From RUG626 sp051866775 (GTDB lineage: Bacteria; Bacillota; Clostridia; Oscillospirales; Oscillospiraceae): DNA of 25,342 nucleotides. The translations under genes were made by a program, and so were the position numbers. The notes under the pieces are model-generated. The model had not been told where the DNA came from, searched no databases, and saw only the letters and a program-made list of their open reading frames with translations. The stretch is taken from positions 1 to 25,342 of the forward strand of contig JBJDXR010000046.1 of the NCBI GenBank assembly GCA_051866775.1, given 5' to 3'. This document shows positions 15,912 to 23,192 of the stretch, in pieces (position 1 is the first letter of the stretch; each line of letters opens with the position of its first letter).

Positions 15912-17306
15912 ATGAACACCACAAAAATTTCACAGATATTTGCTGACGCGGAGCGCTTTGACGGCGCAAGGCTGACTGTCGGCGGCTGGGCGAGAACCAT
16001 CCGCGACATGAAGAATTTTGGCTTTATAGAGCTTAATGACGGCAGCTGCTTCAGAAATCTCCAGGTCGTAATGGAGCGGGAAAAAATAGATAATTACGCG
16101 GCTATTGCCGCCCAGAATGTGGGCGCGGCACTTATAATAACGGGGACTATCGTACTGACGCCCGACGCAAAACAGCCGCTGGAAATGAAGGCTGAGAGCA
16201 TAGCGGTGGAGGGAACCTCCACACCGGACTACCCCCTGCAGAAGAAGCGCCACACTGTTGAGTACCTTCGCACGATAGCACATCTGCGCCCGCGTACGAA
16301 TCTGTTTTCCGCCGTGTTCCGCGTCCGCAGCGTGGCCGCTCACGCCATACACACCTTCTTTCAGGACAGGGGATTTGTCTATGTGCACACCCCGATAATT
16401 ACGGCCTCCGACTGTGAGGGTGCCGGGGAGATGTTCCGCGTGACGACGCTGGACATAAGCGACCCTCCGCGCAATGAGGACGGCAGTGTGGATAACTCCA
16501 AGGACTTCTTCGGCAAGACCGCGAACCTCACGGTTTCCGGGCAGCTTAATGCCGAAAACTTCGCAATGGCCTTTGGAGATGTCTACACCTTCGGACCCAC
16601 CTTCAGAGCGGAAAATTCCAACACACAGCGCCATGCGGCGGAGTTTTGGATGATTGAGCCGGAGATGGCCTTTGCGGATCTTAACGACGATATGCGTACC
16701 GCCGAGGAAATGATAAAGTTCATCATCAGCACCGTAATGGAGAAGTGCCCTGATGAGATGGCCTTCTTTAACTCCTTTGTGGATAAGGGGCTTATCGACA
16801 GGCTTAACCATGTAGTAAGCTCTGAATTCGGACACGTGACCTATACGGAGGCTATAGATATATTAAAGGCCAGCGGCGAAAAATTCGATTTCCCTGTAGA
16901 GTGGGGCATTGACCTCCAGACGGAGCATGAGAGATACCTTACCGAAAAGCATTTCGGAAAACCCGTTTTTGTAACTGACTATCCTAAGGAGATAAAGGCC
17001 TTTTATATGCGCCTGAACGACGACGGAAAGACTGTCGCTGCGATGGACTGCCTGGTTCCCGGTATCGGCGAGATAATCGGCGGAAGCCAGAGGGAAGAGC
17101 GGCTTGACGTTATAGAGAGGCGTATTGAGGAGCTTGGCATGCGCAAGGAGGACTACTGGTGGTACCTAGACCTGCGCCGTTACGGCGGCTGCCGCCATGC
17201 GGGCTTTGGGCTTGGCTTTGAACGTATGATAATGTATCTCACCGGGGTCACCAACATCCGTGACGTGCTGCCGCATCCCCGCACCGTCGGCTCCGCGGAT
17301 TTTTGA
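15912..17306 (+). CDS. asnS: Asparaginyl-tRNA synthetase
   Basis: This class IIb synthetase charges tRNA-Asn with asparagine. The 464-residue length is typical of bacterial AsnRS. The N-terminal anticodon-binding OB fold is at about residues 15-110 (VGGWARTIRDMKNFGFIELN). The catalytic core has class II motif 2 in the FGPTFRAENSNTQRHAAEFW region near residue 225, and motif 3 in GFGLGFERMIMYLTG near the C-terminus. The SGQLNAENFAMAFGDVYTFG segment is more typical of AsnRS than of AspRS. The ATG at 15912 follows AAAGGGATGG. It runs with the lipoprotein gene upstream and the AAA+ gene downstream. Confidence 0.95.
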   Translation: MNTTKISQIFADAERFDGARLTVGGWARTIRDMKNFGFIELNDGSCFRNLQVVMEREKIDNYAAIAAQNVGAALIITGTIVLTPDAKQPLEMKAESIAVEGTSTPDYPLQKKRHTVEYLRTIAHLRPRTNLFSAVFRVRSVAAHAIHTFFQDRGFVYVHTPIITASDCEGAGEMFRVTTLDISDPPRNEDGSVDNSKDFFGKTANLTVSGQLNAENFAMAFGDVYTFGPTFRAENSNTQRHAAEFWMIEPEMAFADLNDDMRTAEEMIKFIISTVMEKCPDEMAFFNSFVDKGLIDRLNHVVSSEFGHVTYTEAIDILKASGEKFDFPVEWGIDLQTEHERYLTEKHFGKPVFVTDYPKEIKAFYMRLNDDGKTVAAMDCLVPGIGEIIGGSQREERLDVIERRIEELGMRKEDYWWYLDLRRYGGCRHAGFGLGFERMIMYLTGVTNIRDVLPHPRTVGSADF

Positions 17307-17329
17307 TCCGGGCTTTAGAGGAAAATAAT

Positions 17330-17353
17330 ACCGCCGGCAATACTGCCGGCGGT
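17330..17353. repeat. Inter-gene hairpin without a T tract
   Basis: A perfect 10-bp inverted repeat (ACCGCCGGCA and TGCCGGCGGT, loop ATAC) lies 23 nt after the asnS stop and ends 20 nt before the next ATG. No T run follows on the plus strand. It may be an RNA stability or processing element, or a partial terminator; its position just before the ribosome binding site could also affect translation. Confidence 0.6.
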
Positions 17354-17372
17354 GTGCCATATGGAGGGGAAC

Positions 17373-18491
17373 ATGGCGAAAAAAGATAAGGATAAGACCT
17401 ACGGCATGAATATCGACTTTAACTCATTCGGACTGCGTCCGGCAGGCTCGTATATGGATGACATAAACAGGCTGAGGAAGAAGATAGAGCTTACCCTGTC
17501 GCCCGGCGGATCAAATGACGCAAAGCCCGCCGGCAGCATGGACGGTTTAAAGTCCAGCATGGATGAAGCGCAGAAAGCCGCGGACGAGCTTTTAAAGGAG
17601 ATGGAGACGAAGGAAGCCGCGCTTGGGAGCGAAGCGCCGAAGACCGAGGCGGAAAAATCCCCGGAGACGCCGGATCTGGAGGAGCTTTTACGTGAGCTTG
17701 ACAGTCTTGTGGGCTTGGACGAGATAAAGAAAAATGTACGGAGCCTCATAAATCTGGCGAAGGTCAGAAAGCTGCGTGAGGAGCAGAACCTGCCCACACC
17801 GGCCATGTCCCTCCACCTTGTATTTATGGGAAACCCGGGGACCGGCAAGACCACCGTCGCAAGGCTTATAGCCCAGCTGTATTTCGCGATAGGGGTTCTG
17901 TCAAAGGGACAGTTAGTGGAGGTGGACCGCTCCGGCCTTGTGGCCGGCTTTGTGGGACAGACCGCCATTAAGACGGACGAGGCAATAAAAAAGGCCCTCG
18001 GCGGCGTACTCTTTATAGATGAGGCTTACGCCCTTACTTCCAAGGAGGGTGAGAATGACTTCGGGCATGAGGCTGTTGAGACTATACTAAAGGCCATGGA
18101 GGATAACCGGGACGACTTTGTGGTGATCGTCGCGGGTTATGAGGAGCTTATGGAGCAGTTCATATCCTCAAATCCTGGGCTTGAGTCGCGTTTTAACAGG
18201 TATTTCGTATTTGAGGATTACACCGGGGAGCAGCTTTACGAGATATTCTGTTCCATGTGCGCCAAAAATGAGTACCGCATGACCGTTGAGGCGCAGGAGT
18301 TTGCGAAAGAGTTCTTCAGGGAGCTTTATGATACCAGGGATGCAAATTTCGGAAACGCCCGCGACGTCCGCAATGTTTTTGAAAATGTCATTTCCGTCCA
18401 TGCTGACAGGGTGGCAGTCCTTGAAAGCGCGGACAAGCGGGACCTGACACTGGTTATACGCTCCGACCTTGAAAAAGCATCGGTCATGTAA
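17373..18491 (+). CDS. AAA+ ATPase, CbxX/CfqX (SpoVK/EccA-like) family
   Basis: The 372-residue product has an N-terminal 110 residues that are charged, low in complexity and partly helical, followed by one AAA+ module of the CbxX/CfqX type. The module opens with LDSLVGLDEIKKNVRSLINL, then Walker A GNPGTGKT at 153-160, the pore-loop region GLVAGFVGQT at 188-197 and Walker B VLFIDE at 212-217. An arginine finger follows in GLESRFNRYFVF near 269-280, and a C-terminal lid in NARDVRNVFE. Relatives include Rubisco activase CbxX, SpoVK and the type VII secretion ATPase EccA, all of which remodel partner proteins. No Rubisco, secretion or sporulation partner is nearby, so the substrate is unknown. 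I chose the ATG at 17373 because GGAGGGG sits just upstream. Both this gene and the opposing one share the terminator that follows. Confidence 0.9.
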   Translation: MAKKDKDKTYGMNIDFNSFGLRPAGSYMDDINRLRKKIELTLSPGGSNDAKPAGSMDGLKSSMDEAQKAADELLKEMETKEAALGSEAPKTEAEKSPETPDLEELLRELDSLVGLDEIKKNVRSLINLAKVRKLREEQNLPTPAMSLHLVFMGNPGTGKTTVARLIAQLYFAIGVLSKGQLVEVDRSGLVAGFVGQTAIKTDEAIKKALGGVLFIDEAYALTSKEGENDFGHEAVETILKAMEDNRDDFVVIVAGYEELMEQFISSNPGLESRFNRYFVFEDYTGEQLYEIFCSMCAKNEYRMTVEAQEFAKEFFRELYDTRDANFGNARDVRNVFENVISVHADRVAVLESADKRDLTLVIRSDLEKASVM

Positions 18492-18499
18492 ACATAATA

Positions 18500-18535
18500 A
18501 AGGCCGCCGGAATGTATGTGCTTTCCGGCGGCCTT
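18500..18535. terminator. Shared terminator between AAA+ gene and cysteine desulfurase gene
   Basis: AAGGCCGCCGGAA pairs with TTCCGGCGGCCTT (13 bp, 10-nt loop) in the gap between converging genes. The T content after the stem is poor on the plus strand and better on the minus strand (TTATTATG). Confidence 0.75.
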
Positions 18536-18555
18536 CTGTCTTTATGGCGGCTGGT

Positions 18556-19686
18556 TTAATTGCCCACCGGTGCAAGCTCCCTAAGACAGTCGTCAAAAAG
18601 CTCCATGAACCGGTTTATCTCCGGGGAGACCGTCCTATGACTCAGGCTTATCCGCCAGGAGGACAGGGCGTTTTTTCTGTCCCCGCTTACAGCAAAGACT
18701 GCCCGGGAGGGCTCACCGCCGGTTGAACAGGCGGATTTTACCGAGACGCAGACGCCCCTTTTTGACAGTGCCCTTTGAAAGCGCGTCCCCTTTATCCCGT
18801 TAACACTCAGGTTTATTATGTGGGGAATTGAATTTGCGGGGCTGTTTATGCGCACACAGCCGTATGCCGTAAGGGCTTCTATAAGCTGGGAGTGCAGGCC
18901 GGATACGATTTTGTTGCGCTCAGGCATATGCTCCAGAGCAAGGCGCAGCGCAGTCTCGCTTGATGCGGCCAGAGACAGTGCCGGGGTGCCGCCGCGCAGC
19001 GCGCTCGACCCGGAACCGCCGTGAATAAGCGGTGCGATCAAGGTGCGCCGGCTTTTGAGAAGAAGCCCGCTTCCGTTGATGCCGCCAAATTTGTGGGGAG
19101 AGATACTCATAGTGTCGACGCCCGAAAAGCTCACGGGGATTTTTCCTATCGCCTGTGTGGCGTCCACGTGAAGGCGGCAGTCCGGGAAGGCCTTAAGTAT
19201 CGCTTTAATTTCCTCCAGAGGCTGTATCGCGCCAAGCTCACTGTCCACAGCGCATAACGCGAGAAGAACCGTATCCTTTCTCAGAAGGCTTTTAAGCTGC
19301 TCAAGCTCCACAGAGCCGTCAGGACGTATATCGAGCATATCCACCTCCCAGCCCCTGCAGCTCAGATACTCAAGCGCTGTGCGCACGGAGGAGTGCTCAA
19401 GGGGCGTTGAGATGATGTGCCTGCCGATAGGAACGCCGGCCTCGGCAATGCCCTTTATGGCCAGATTATTCGACTCGGTGGCGCCGGAGGTGTAAATTAC
19501 CTCGGAAGGCTCCGCGCCCAGCATATCGGAGATGGCTGCGGTCACCATGTCAAGCTCCCGGCGGGCCTCAAGCCCCGCGGGGTGGCTTGAGTTTGGGTTT
19601 CCCGGGAACGACGCCTCCATCTCGCAGAATTTTGTGATAACGGCAGCTTCGGCGGGGGAGTTTGCCGCGTAATCAAGATAGATCAT
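18556..19686 (-). CDS. Cysteine desulfurase, NifS/IscS family
   Basis: This PLP enzyme takes sulfur from L-cysteine as a persulfide, leaving alanine. The 376-residue product has YLDYAANSP at the start, SGATESNNLAIKG, the cofactor region HVDATQAIG, the PLP lysine K199 in SISPHKFGG and the catalytic Cys320 in SVKSACSTGG. Two segments differ from the common IscS pattern: AVDSELGAIQP where NNE(V/I)GTIQP is usual, and HGGSGSSALRGGT where GGGQE..RSGT is usual. I chose the ATG at 19686, which overlaps the mnmA stop by one base and follows GGAGG at 7-nt spacing; the TTG one codon upstream is less likely. Coupling to mnmA suggests that it feeds sulfur to tRNA thiolation. It may also serve Fe-S assembly, as no SufS or IscU gene is in the window. 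Confidence 0.93.
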   Translation of the reverse strand: MIYLDYAANSPAEAAVITKFCEMEASFPGNPNSSHPAGLEARRELDMVTAAISDMLGAEPSEVIYTSGATESNNLAIKGIAEAGVPIGRHIISTPLEHSSVRTALEYLSCRGWEVDMLDIRPDGSVELEQLKSLLRKDTVLLALCAVDSELGAIQPLEEIKAILKAFPDCRLHVDATQAIGKIPVSFSGVDTMSISPHKFGGINGSGLLLKSRRTLIAPLIHGGSGSSALRGGTPALSLAASSETALRLALEHMPERNKIVSGLHSQLIEALTAYGCVRINSPANSIPHIINLSVNGIKGTRFQRALSKRGVCVSVKSACSTGGEPSRAVFAVSGDRKNALSSWRISLSHRTVSPEINRFMELFDDCLRELAPVGN

Positions 19687-20774
19687 CAAAACGCCTCCAA
19701 GATTGTCCCGCCCCCCAAAACCGTGTCGCCGTCGTATAATACGACTGCCTGACCGGGCGTCACCGCGCGCTGGGGAACATCAAATATAAGCTTTAATTTA
19801 CCGCCGGGCGTAAGCTCCGCCGCCGCCGGCTGATCCTTCTGATGATAGCGTGTCTGGGCAGTGACATGCATGGCGTTCGGCAGGGTGGAAAACGGGATCC
19901 AATTAAGGTCTCCGGCTAAAAGCCCCGACGAGTAAAGCCGGTCACTGGGGCCTAAGGTGACGGTGTTTTCCTCCATGTCCTTTTTACACACGTAGAGAGG
20001 CGTGCCTGCGGAGACGCCCAGCCCGCGCCGCTGACCTATCGTATAGCGGACGGCTCCGTGGTGCCGTCCCAAAATATTGCCGTCAAGGTCGATAAGGCGT
20101 CCCTCGGGGTATGTCTTGCCGGTATACCGCTCCATAAAGCGCGCATAGTTGCCGTCAGGGATAAAGCAGATGTCCTGACTGTCGCGCTTTTTGGCGTTAA
20201 TAAGCCCGGCGCTCTCCGCTATTTTCCGAACCTCGCTTTTCAGAAGTTCACCGAGGGGGAAGCGGATACGCGCCAGCTGCTCCTGTGTCAGCATATACAG
20301 TACATAGCTCTGATCCTTGCCCTTATCCCGGGCCCGCTTAAGAAGCCACCGTCCTGAGAACTCGTCAAATCCACGCCTGGCGTAATGCCCCGTGACCACG
20401 CAGTCCAAACCTCTGCTGTCAGCAAGATCAAAAAGGCAGCCAAATTTTAAATAGCGGTTGCAGTCGATGCAAGGATTGGGCGTGCCGCCGGACTCATATG
20501 TGTGTATAAACTTTTCAATGACCTGTGCTCTGAACTGCGCGGTGTAGTCGGCAATGCTGAACGGGATGTCCAGGGTGAAAGCTGCATCCGCCGCAACCTC
20601 AATGTCCGCCTCAGAGCAGCAGGTCCTGTACCTGCTCAAGCCTGCGTCCGTATTTTCATAAAGGCGCATTGTCACGCCCTCGCATTTAAAACCGGCCTTC
20701 AGCATTAGATACGCCGCTGTGGAGCTGTCAACGCCGCCGCTCATGGCGATAAGGGCGCTCTTTTTGCTGTCCAT
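19686..20774 (-). CDS. mnmA: tRNA-specific 2-thiouridylase MnmA
   Basis: MnmA adenylates wobble U34 of tRNA-Lys, tRNA-Glu and tRNA-Gln and replaces its O2 with sulfur relayed from a cysteine desulfurase. The 362-residue product has the PP-loop SGGVDS at residues 12-17, catalytic Cys102 in TPNPCIDCNRYLKFG and Cys203 in RDSQDICFIPDG, and VTGHYAR and KDQSYVLY segments. YTIGQRRGLG and the C-terminal beta-barrel complete the family plan. I chose the ATG at 20774, which has GGAGG upstream, although at 11 nt it is rather far; the alternative TTG at 20795 has no ribosome binding site. It overlaps the desulfurase gene by one base. Two of its expected tRNA substrates, Gln(TTG) and Lys(TTT), are encoded at the end of this window. 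Confidence 0.95.
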   Translation of the reverse strand: MDSKKSALIAMSGGVDSSTAAYLMLKAGFKCEGVTMRLYENTDAGLSRYRTCCSEADIEVAADAAFTLDIPFSIADYTAQFRAQVIEKFIHTYESGGTPNPCIDCNRYLKFGCLFDLADSRGLDCVVTGHYARRGFDEFSGRWLLKRARDKGKDQSYVLYMLTQEQLARIRFPLGELLKSEVRKIAESAGLINAKKRDSQDICFIPDGNYARFMERYTGKTYPEGRLIDLDGNILGRHHGAVRYTIGQRRGLGVSAGTPLYVCKKDMEENTVTLGPSDRLYSSGLLAGDLNWIPFSTLPNAMHVTAQTRYHQKDQPAAAELTPGGKLKLIFDVPQRAVTPGQAVVLYDGDTVLGGGTILEAF

Positions 20775-20805
20775 CTTGTATGCCGCCTCCTTCAAAGGAC
20801 ATGCT

Positions 20806-20832
20806 TTGCGGGGCGCTTAAAGCGCCCCGCAA
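20806..20832. repeat. Strong hairpin between metY and mnmA, no T tract
   Basis: TTGCGGGGCGC pairs with GCGCCCCGCAA (11 bp, loop TTAAA on the plus strand). Read on the minus strand, it follows metY by 19 nt and precedes mnmA by about 31 nt, and is followed by AGCATGTCC with no T run. It may slow rather than end transcription, or protect an mRNA end. Confidence 0.6.
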
Positions 20833-20850
20833 GGTGTTCTTCATGATAGA

Positions 20851-22134
20851 TCATTTCGCTGCTGCAAAGCCCTTCTCCAGGTCGGCTATTATGTCGTCTA
20901 TGTGCTCGGTACCGATGGAGAGGCGTATGGTGTTGGGCTTTATTCCCTGATCAAGAAGCTCCTCGGGGCTTAACTGGGAGTGGGTGGTGGTCGCGGGATG
21001 GATAACCAGAGATTTCACATCCGCGACATTTGCAAGAAGTGAGAATATCTCAAGATTGTCAATAAATTTGTGAGCTTCAGCCTGACCGCCCTTGATCTCA
21101 AAGGTGAATATAGACGCCCCGCCGTTGGGGAAATACTTTTTGTAAAGCTCATGATCCGGGTGGTTCGGGAGGGAGGGATGGTTTACATGCTCTACCTGCG
21201 GGTGGCCTGCGAGATATTCAACGACCTTTTTTGTGTTCTCAGCATGACGGTCAAGGCGCAGGGAGAGCGTCTCGACGCCCTGAAGGAGCAGGAATGCGTT
21301 AAACGGGGAGATCGCAGCGCCGGTGTCGCGCAGGAGGATAGCACGCACATATGTTACAAAGGCCGCCCTGCCTGCCGCATCCACAAAGGATACACCGTGG
21401 TAGCTGGGGTTGGGTGCGGCAATGGGTGCGTATTTGCCGCTGGCCTTCCAGTCAAAATTGCCGGAGTCAACGATTATTCCGCCGAGGGTGGTGCCGTGGC
21501 CGCCAATAAACTTCGTGGCGGAGTGAACGACAATGTCGGCTCCGTGCTCAATCGGCCTGATGAGATAAGGGGTGCCGAAGGTGTTGTCGATAACAAGAGG
21601 AAGCCCGTGCCTGTGGGCGATCTCGGATATAGCGTCAATATCGGGGATGTCGCTGTTGGGATTTCCAAGGGTCTCAAGATATATGGCCTTGGTGTTGTCC
21701 TGTATCGCGTTTTCGACCTCCGAAAGGTTGTGGGCATTGACAAATGTAGTGGCAACGCCAAACTGCGGAAGCGTGTGAGCCAACAGATTATAGCTTCCGC
21801 CGTAGATGGTTTTCTGTGCCACAATGTGGTCACCAGCCTGAGCAAGAGCCTGTATCGTATAAGTTATCGCGGCGGCGCCTGAGGCTGTTGCGAGGGCCGC
21901 GACTCCGCCCTCAAGTGCCGCAATGCGCTTTTCAAGTACGTCCTGAGTGGAGTTTGTGAGTCTGCCGTAAATGTTACCGGCGTCAGAAAGCCCAAATCTG
22001 GCTGCGGCGTGGGCGGAATTTCGGAAAACGTAGGAGGTAGTCTGGTATATCGGCACAGCGCGGGCGTCGGTGGCGGGATCGGGCTGTTCCTGTCCAACAT
22101 GAAGCTGAAGCGTCTCAAATCTATAATTACTCAT
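20851..22134 (-). CDS. metY: O-acetylhomoserine sulfhydrylase (aminocarboxypropyltransferase)
   Basis: This Cys/Met-metabolism PLP enzyme is expected to combine O-acetyl-L-homoserine with sulfide to give homocysteine, the direct-sulfhydrylation route to methionine. The 427-residue length is characteristic of MetY rather than of the shorter (about 390-residue) cystathionine enzymes. Features are FETLQLHVGQEQPDPAT at the start, IYGRLTNSTQ, the stacking region KTIYGGSYNLLAHTL, VIDNTFGTPYL with D183, and the PLP lysine K208 in HSATKFIGGHG. ADVKSLVIHPATTTHSQLSPEE is seen near the end. The ATG follows TGAGGT. It has its own strong promoter with an embedded Rrf2-type element, and a 270-nt leader with a leader peptide and attenuator-like structure. 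Some family members also act on O-acetylserine, so cysteine formation is possible. Confidence 0.94.
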   Translation of the reverse strand: MSNYRFETLQLHVGQEQPDPATDARAVPIYQTTSYVFRNSAHAAARFGLSDAGNIYGRLTNSTQDVLEKRIAALEGGVAALATASGAAAITYTIQALAQAGDHIVAQKTIYGGSYNLLAHTLPQFGVATTFVNAHNLSEVENAIQDNTKAIYLETLGNPNSDIPDIDAISEIAHRHGLPLVIDNTFGTPYLIRPIEHGADIVVHSATKFIGGHGTTLGGIIVDSGNFDWKASGKYAPIAAPNPSYHGVSFVDAAGRAAFVTYVRAILLRDTGAAISPFNAFLLLQGVETLSLRLDRHAENTKKVVEYLAGHPQVEHVNHPSLPNHPDHELYKKYFPNGGASIFTFEIKGGQAEAHKFIDNLEIFSLLANVADVKSLVIHPATTTHSQLSPEELLDQGIKPNTIRLSIGTEHIDDIIADLEKGFAAAK

Positions 22135-22184
22135 TTTAATTTACCTCAAAAATTATAAGTTTTTAAATCATTTGACGTTAATAT

Positions 22185-22220
22185 AAAAAATGCCGGTGCG
22201 AAGTATCAGCTCGCTCCCGG
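22185..22220 (-). terminator. Terminator hairpin in the metY leader
   Basis: On the minus strand CCGG and GCGA, separated by a small internal loop, pair with TCGC and CCGG across the loop GCTGATACT, and are followed by CA and six T residues. It lies 51 nt upstream of the metY ATG, so termination here would prevent metY expression. Its 5' arm overlaps a segment that can pair with the leader-peptide coding region. Confidence 0.68.
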
Positions 22221-22305
22221 ACAGGAAAATGGCGCGTCTAAAGACAATGCTCACTCATCACACACAGTGTATGGAGAACGCCCGGCCAATTTGCCTGCCC
22301 GGGAG
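22214..22305 (-). promoter_or_regulatory. Antiterminator pairing in the metY leader
   Basis: CTCCCGGGCAGG (22305-22294), inside the leader peptide gene, can form 12 consecutive base pairs (11 Watson-Crick and one G-U) with CCTGTCCGGGAG (22225-22214). The second segment includes 7 nt of the terminator's 5' arm, so the two structures exclude each other. A weaker competing hairpin pairs CCCGG (22303-22299) with CCGGG (22285-22281). The arrangement resembles classic amino-acid biosynthetic attenuators. Function is inferred from pairing alone. Confidence 0.6.
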
Positions 22306-22364
22306 TGCAGCATTCGTCCGCAGCGGAAGTTATGCCTTATGAGCTTAAGAAAACTGGCTGACAT
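22251..22364 (-). CDS. Putative 37-residue leader peptide of metY
   Basis: A short frame in the metY leader begins at ATG 22364 with AAGGAG 9 nt upstream, and ends at TGA 22253-22251. It is too short for usual gene finding. The product opens MSASFLKLIRHNFRCGRM and ends SPYTVCDE; it has two cysteines (Cys15 and Cys35) and five arginines. With Cys15 (TGC, 22322-22320) in the ribosomal A site, the expected footprint would end near 22308, just short of the 12-nt antiterminator segment that begins at 22305. A ribosome waiting for Cys-tRNA would therefore leave that segment free. It is most likely a cis-acting sensor rather than a functional protein. An ATG three codons upstream (22373) touches the ribosome binding site and is less likely. 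Confidence 0.58.
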   Translation of the reverse strand: MSASFLKLIRHNFRCGRMLHSRAGKLAGRSPYTVCDE

Positions 22365-22400
22365 ACCGTTCATCTCCTTAAGAAACACATAATACTAGTA

Positions 22401-22417
22401 GGTTTATGGGAATTATA
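22401..22417 (-). promoter_or_regulatory. Rrf2/CymR-like operator candidate at metY
   Basis: The minus-strand element TATAATTCCCATAAACC overlaps the -10 box and the start region of metY. It matches the cysK element at 15 of 17 positions, and the core AATTCCYATWAAC recurs in the rrf2 promoter. A protein bound here would block RNA polymerase. The plus-strand reading is GGTTTATGGGAATTATA. Confidence 0.65.
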
Positions 22418-22440
22418 TTCCTAAAAGCAAATGCTGTCAA
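22412..22440 (-). promoter_or_regulatory. metY promoter
   Basis: Consensus -35 TTGACA (22440-22435) and -10 TATAAT (22417-22412) are 17 nt apart. The transcript would start near 22405, giving a leader of about 270 nt. The 403 nt between metY and the HD gene hold, in transcription order, the HD terminator, this promoter with its operator, the leader peptide gene and the attenuator. Confidence 0.88.
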
Positions 22441-22472
22441 GTGCCTTTATGATTTTTTTCTATATTGTCTGG

Positions 22473-22508
22473 AAAAACAACGGCGGCACTGCAAAAAGCA
22501 GTGCCGCC
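22473..22508 (-). terminator. Terminator after the HD-domain gene
   Basis: GGCGGCACTGC pairs with GCAGTGCCGCC (11 bp, 5-nt loop); on the minus strand it is followed by GTTGTTTTT. It separates the HD gene from the metY promoter. Confidence 0.87.
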
Positions 22509-22537
22509 TGATATTGATTCTTCAGAATACAGTATTT

Positions 22538-23089
22538 TCACTCTACAAAGCTGCTTTCGCGCATTGCGAGGATTGTCTGCCCGATCAGATAGTCAAGATC
22601 CCAGCCAAGCATGGCGGCGCCGTCCTCAATGACCTCGCGGGAGCAGCCGGCGGCGAACTTCTTGTCCTTGAATTTCTTTTTTACAGATTTTACTTCAAGA
22701 TCTGACACGCTTTTTGACGGGCGCATCACCGCAGCCGCGCCGATAAGGCCGGTAAGCTCGTCCGCAGCGTAAAGGACCTTCTCCATCTCGTGCTCCGGCG
22801 CAATGTCAACGGTCAGCTTATAGCCGTGGCTGGCAGCGGCGTGGATTATCCGCTCGTCAACACCGCGCTGGCGCATTATCTCCTGCTCCTTAATGCAGTG
22901 CTGCTCAGGGAACTGCTCGAAGTCCAGGTCGTGAAGCAGTCCAACTATCTCCCAAAAGTCAGCTTCTTCGCCGTATCCGAGCTTCTCAGCATACCAGTGC
23001 ATGACGTCGCCGACGATATGCGCGTGTTTAAGGTGAAATTCACCTTGGTTAAATTCCTCAAGAAGGCAGATTGCCTCGTCCTTTGTCAT
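22538..23089 (-). CDS. HD-domain protein, putative metal-dependent phosphohydrolase
   Basis: The 183-residue soluble product carries an HD-type metal site. Likely ligands are H24 in LKHAHIVGDVM, the HD pair H53-D54 in GLLHDLDFEQFPEQH, and further histidines near HAAASHGYK and D in YAADELTGLI. The family acts on nucleotides or other phosphoesters, but the substrate cannot be told from sequence. The second half (KSVSDLEVKSVKKKFKDKKFAAG) is lysine-rich. The ATG at 23089 follows TTGAGGTAA. It lies about 100 nt downstream of cysK, past a large imperfect hairpin, and no clear promoter of its own was found; it may be transcribed by readthrough from cysK. The link to sulfur metabolism is by position only. 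Confidence 0.82.
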   Translation of the reverse strand: MTKDEAICLLEEFNQGEFHLKHAHIVGDVMHWYAEKLGYGEEADFWEIVGLLHDLDFEQFPEQHCIKEQEIMRQRGVDERIIHAAASHGYKLTVDIAPEHEMEKVLYAADELTGLIGAAAVMRPSKSVSDLEVKSVKKKFKDKKFAAGCSREVIEDGAAMLGWDLDYLIGQTILAMRESSFVE

Positions 23090-23132
23090 TTGGATTACCT
23101 CAATTATGTTTTATTTATTAGAATTTAAATCA

Positions 23133-23172
23133 GGCCGCCGTGAGACGGAGAATACATCGTCTTACAGCGGCC
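23133..23172 (-). terminator. Probable weak terminator after cysK
   Basis: On the minus strand GGCCGC...AGACG pairs with CGTCT...GCGGCC, giving a long imperfect stem around a loop of about 10 nt, followed by TGATTTAAATT. The stem is interrupted and the T tract poor, so partial readthrough into the HD gene is likely. Confidence 0.55.
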
Positions 23173-23192
23173 CTTGAATTTACGATACGGCC

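Noticed and set aside
15930..16835. A 301-codon frame on the minus strand inside asnS
   Set aside because: It is antisense to a clear synthetase with all its motifs, and its translation shows no domain pattern.
21070..21882. A 270-codon frame on the plus strand inside metY
   Set aside because: It is the shadow of metY codons; no initiation signal and no recognisable protein features.
22135..22440. SAM riboswitch or T-box in the metY leader
   Set aside because: I could not find the kink-turn/GAAGCC-type core of a SAM riboswitch or the TGGNACCGCG-type T-box; the visible structures fit a leader-peptide attenuator better.
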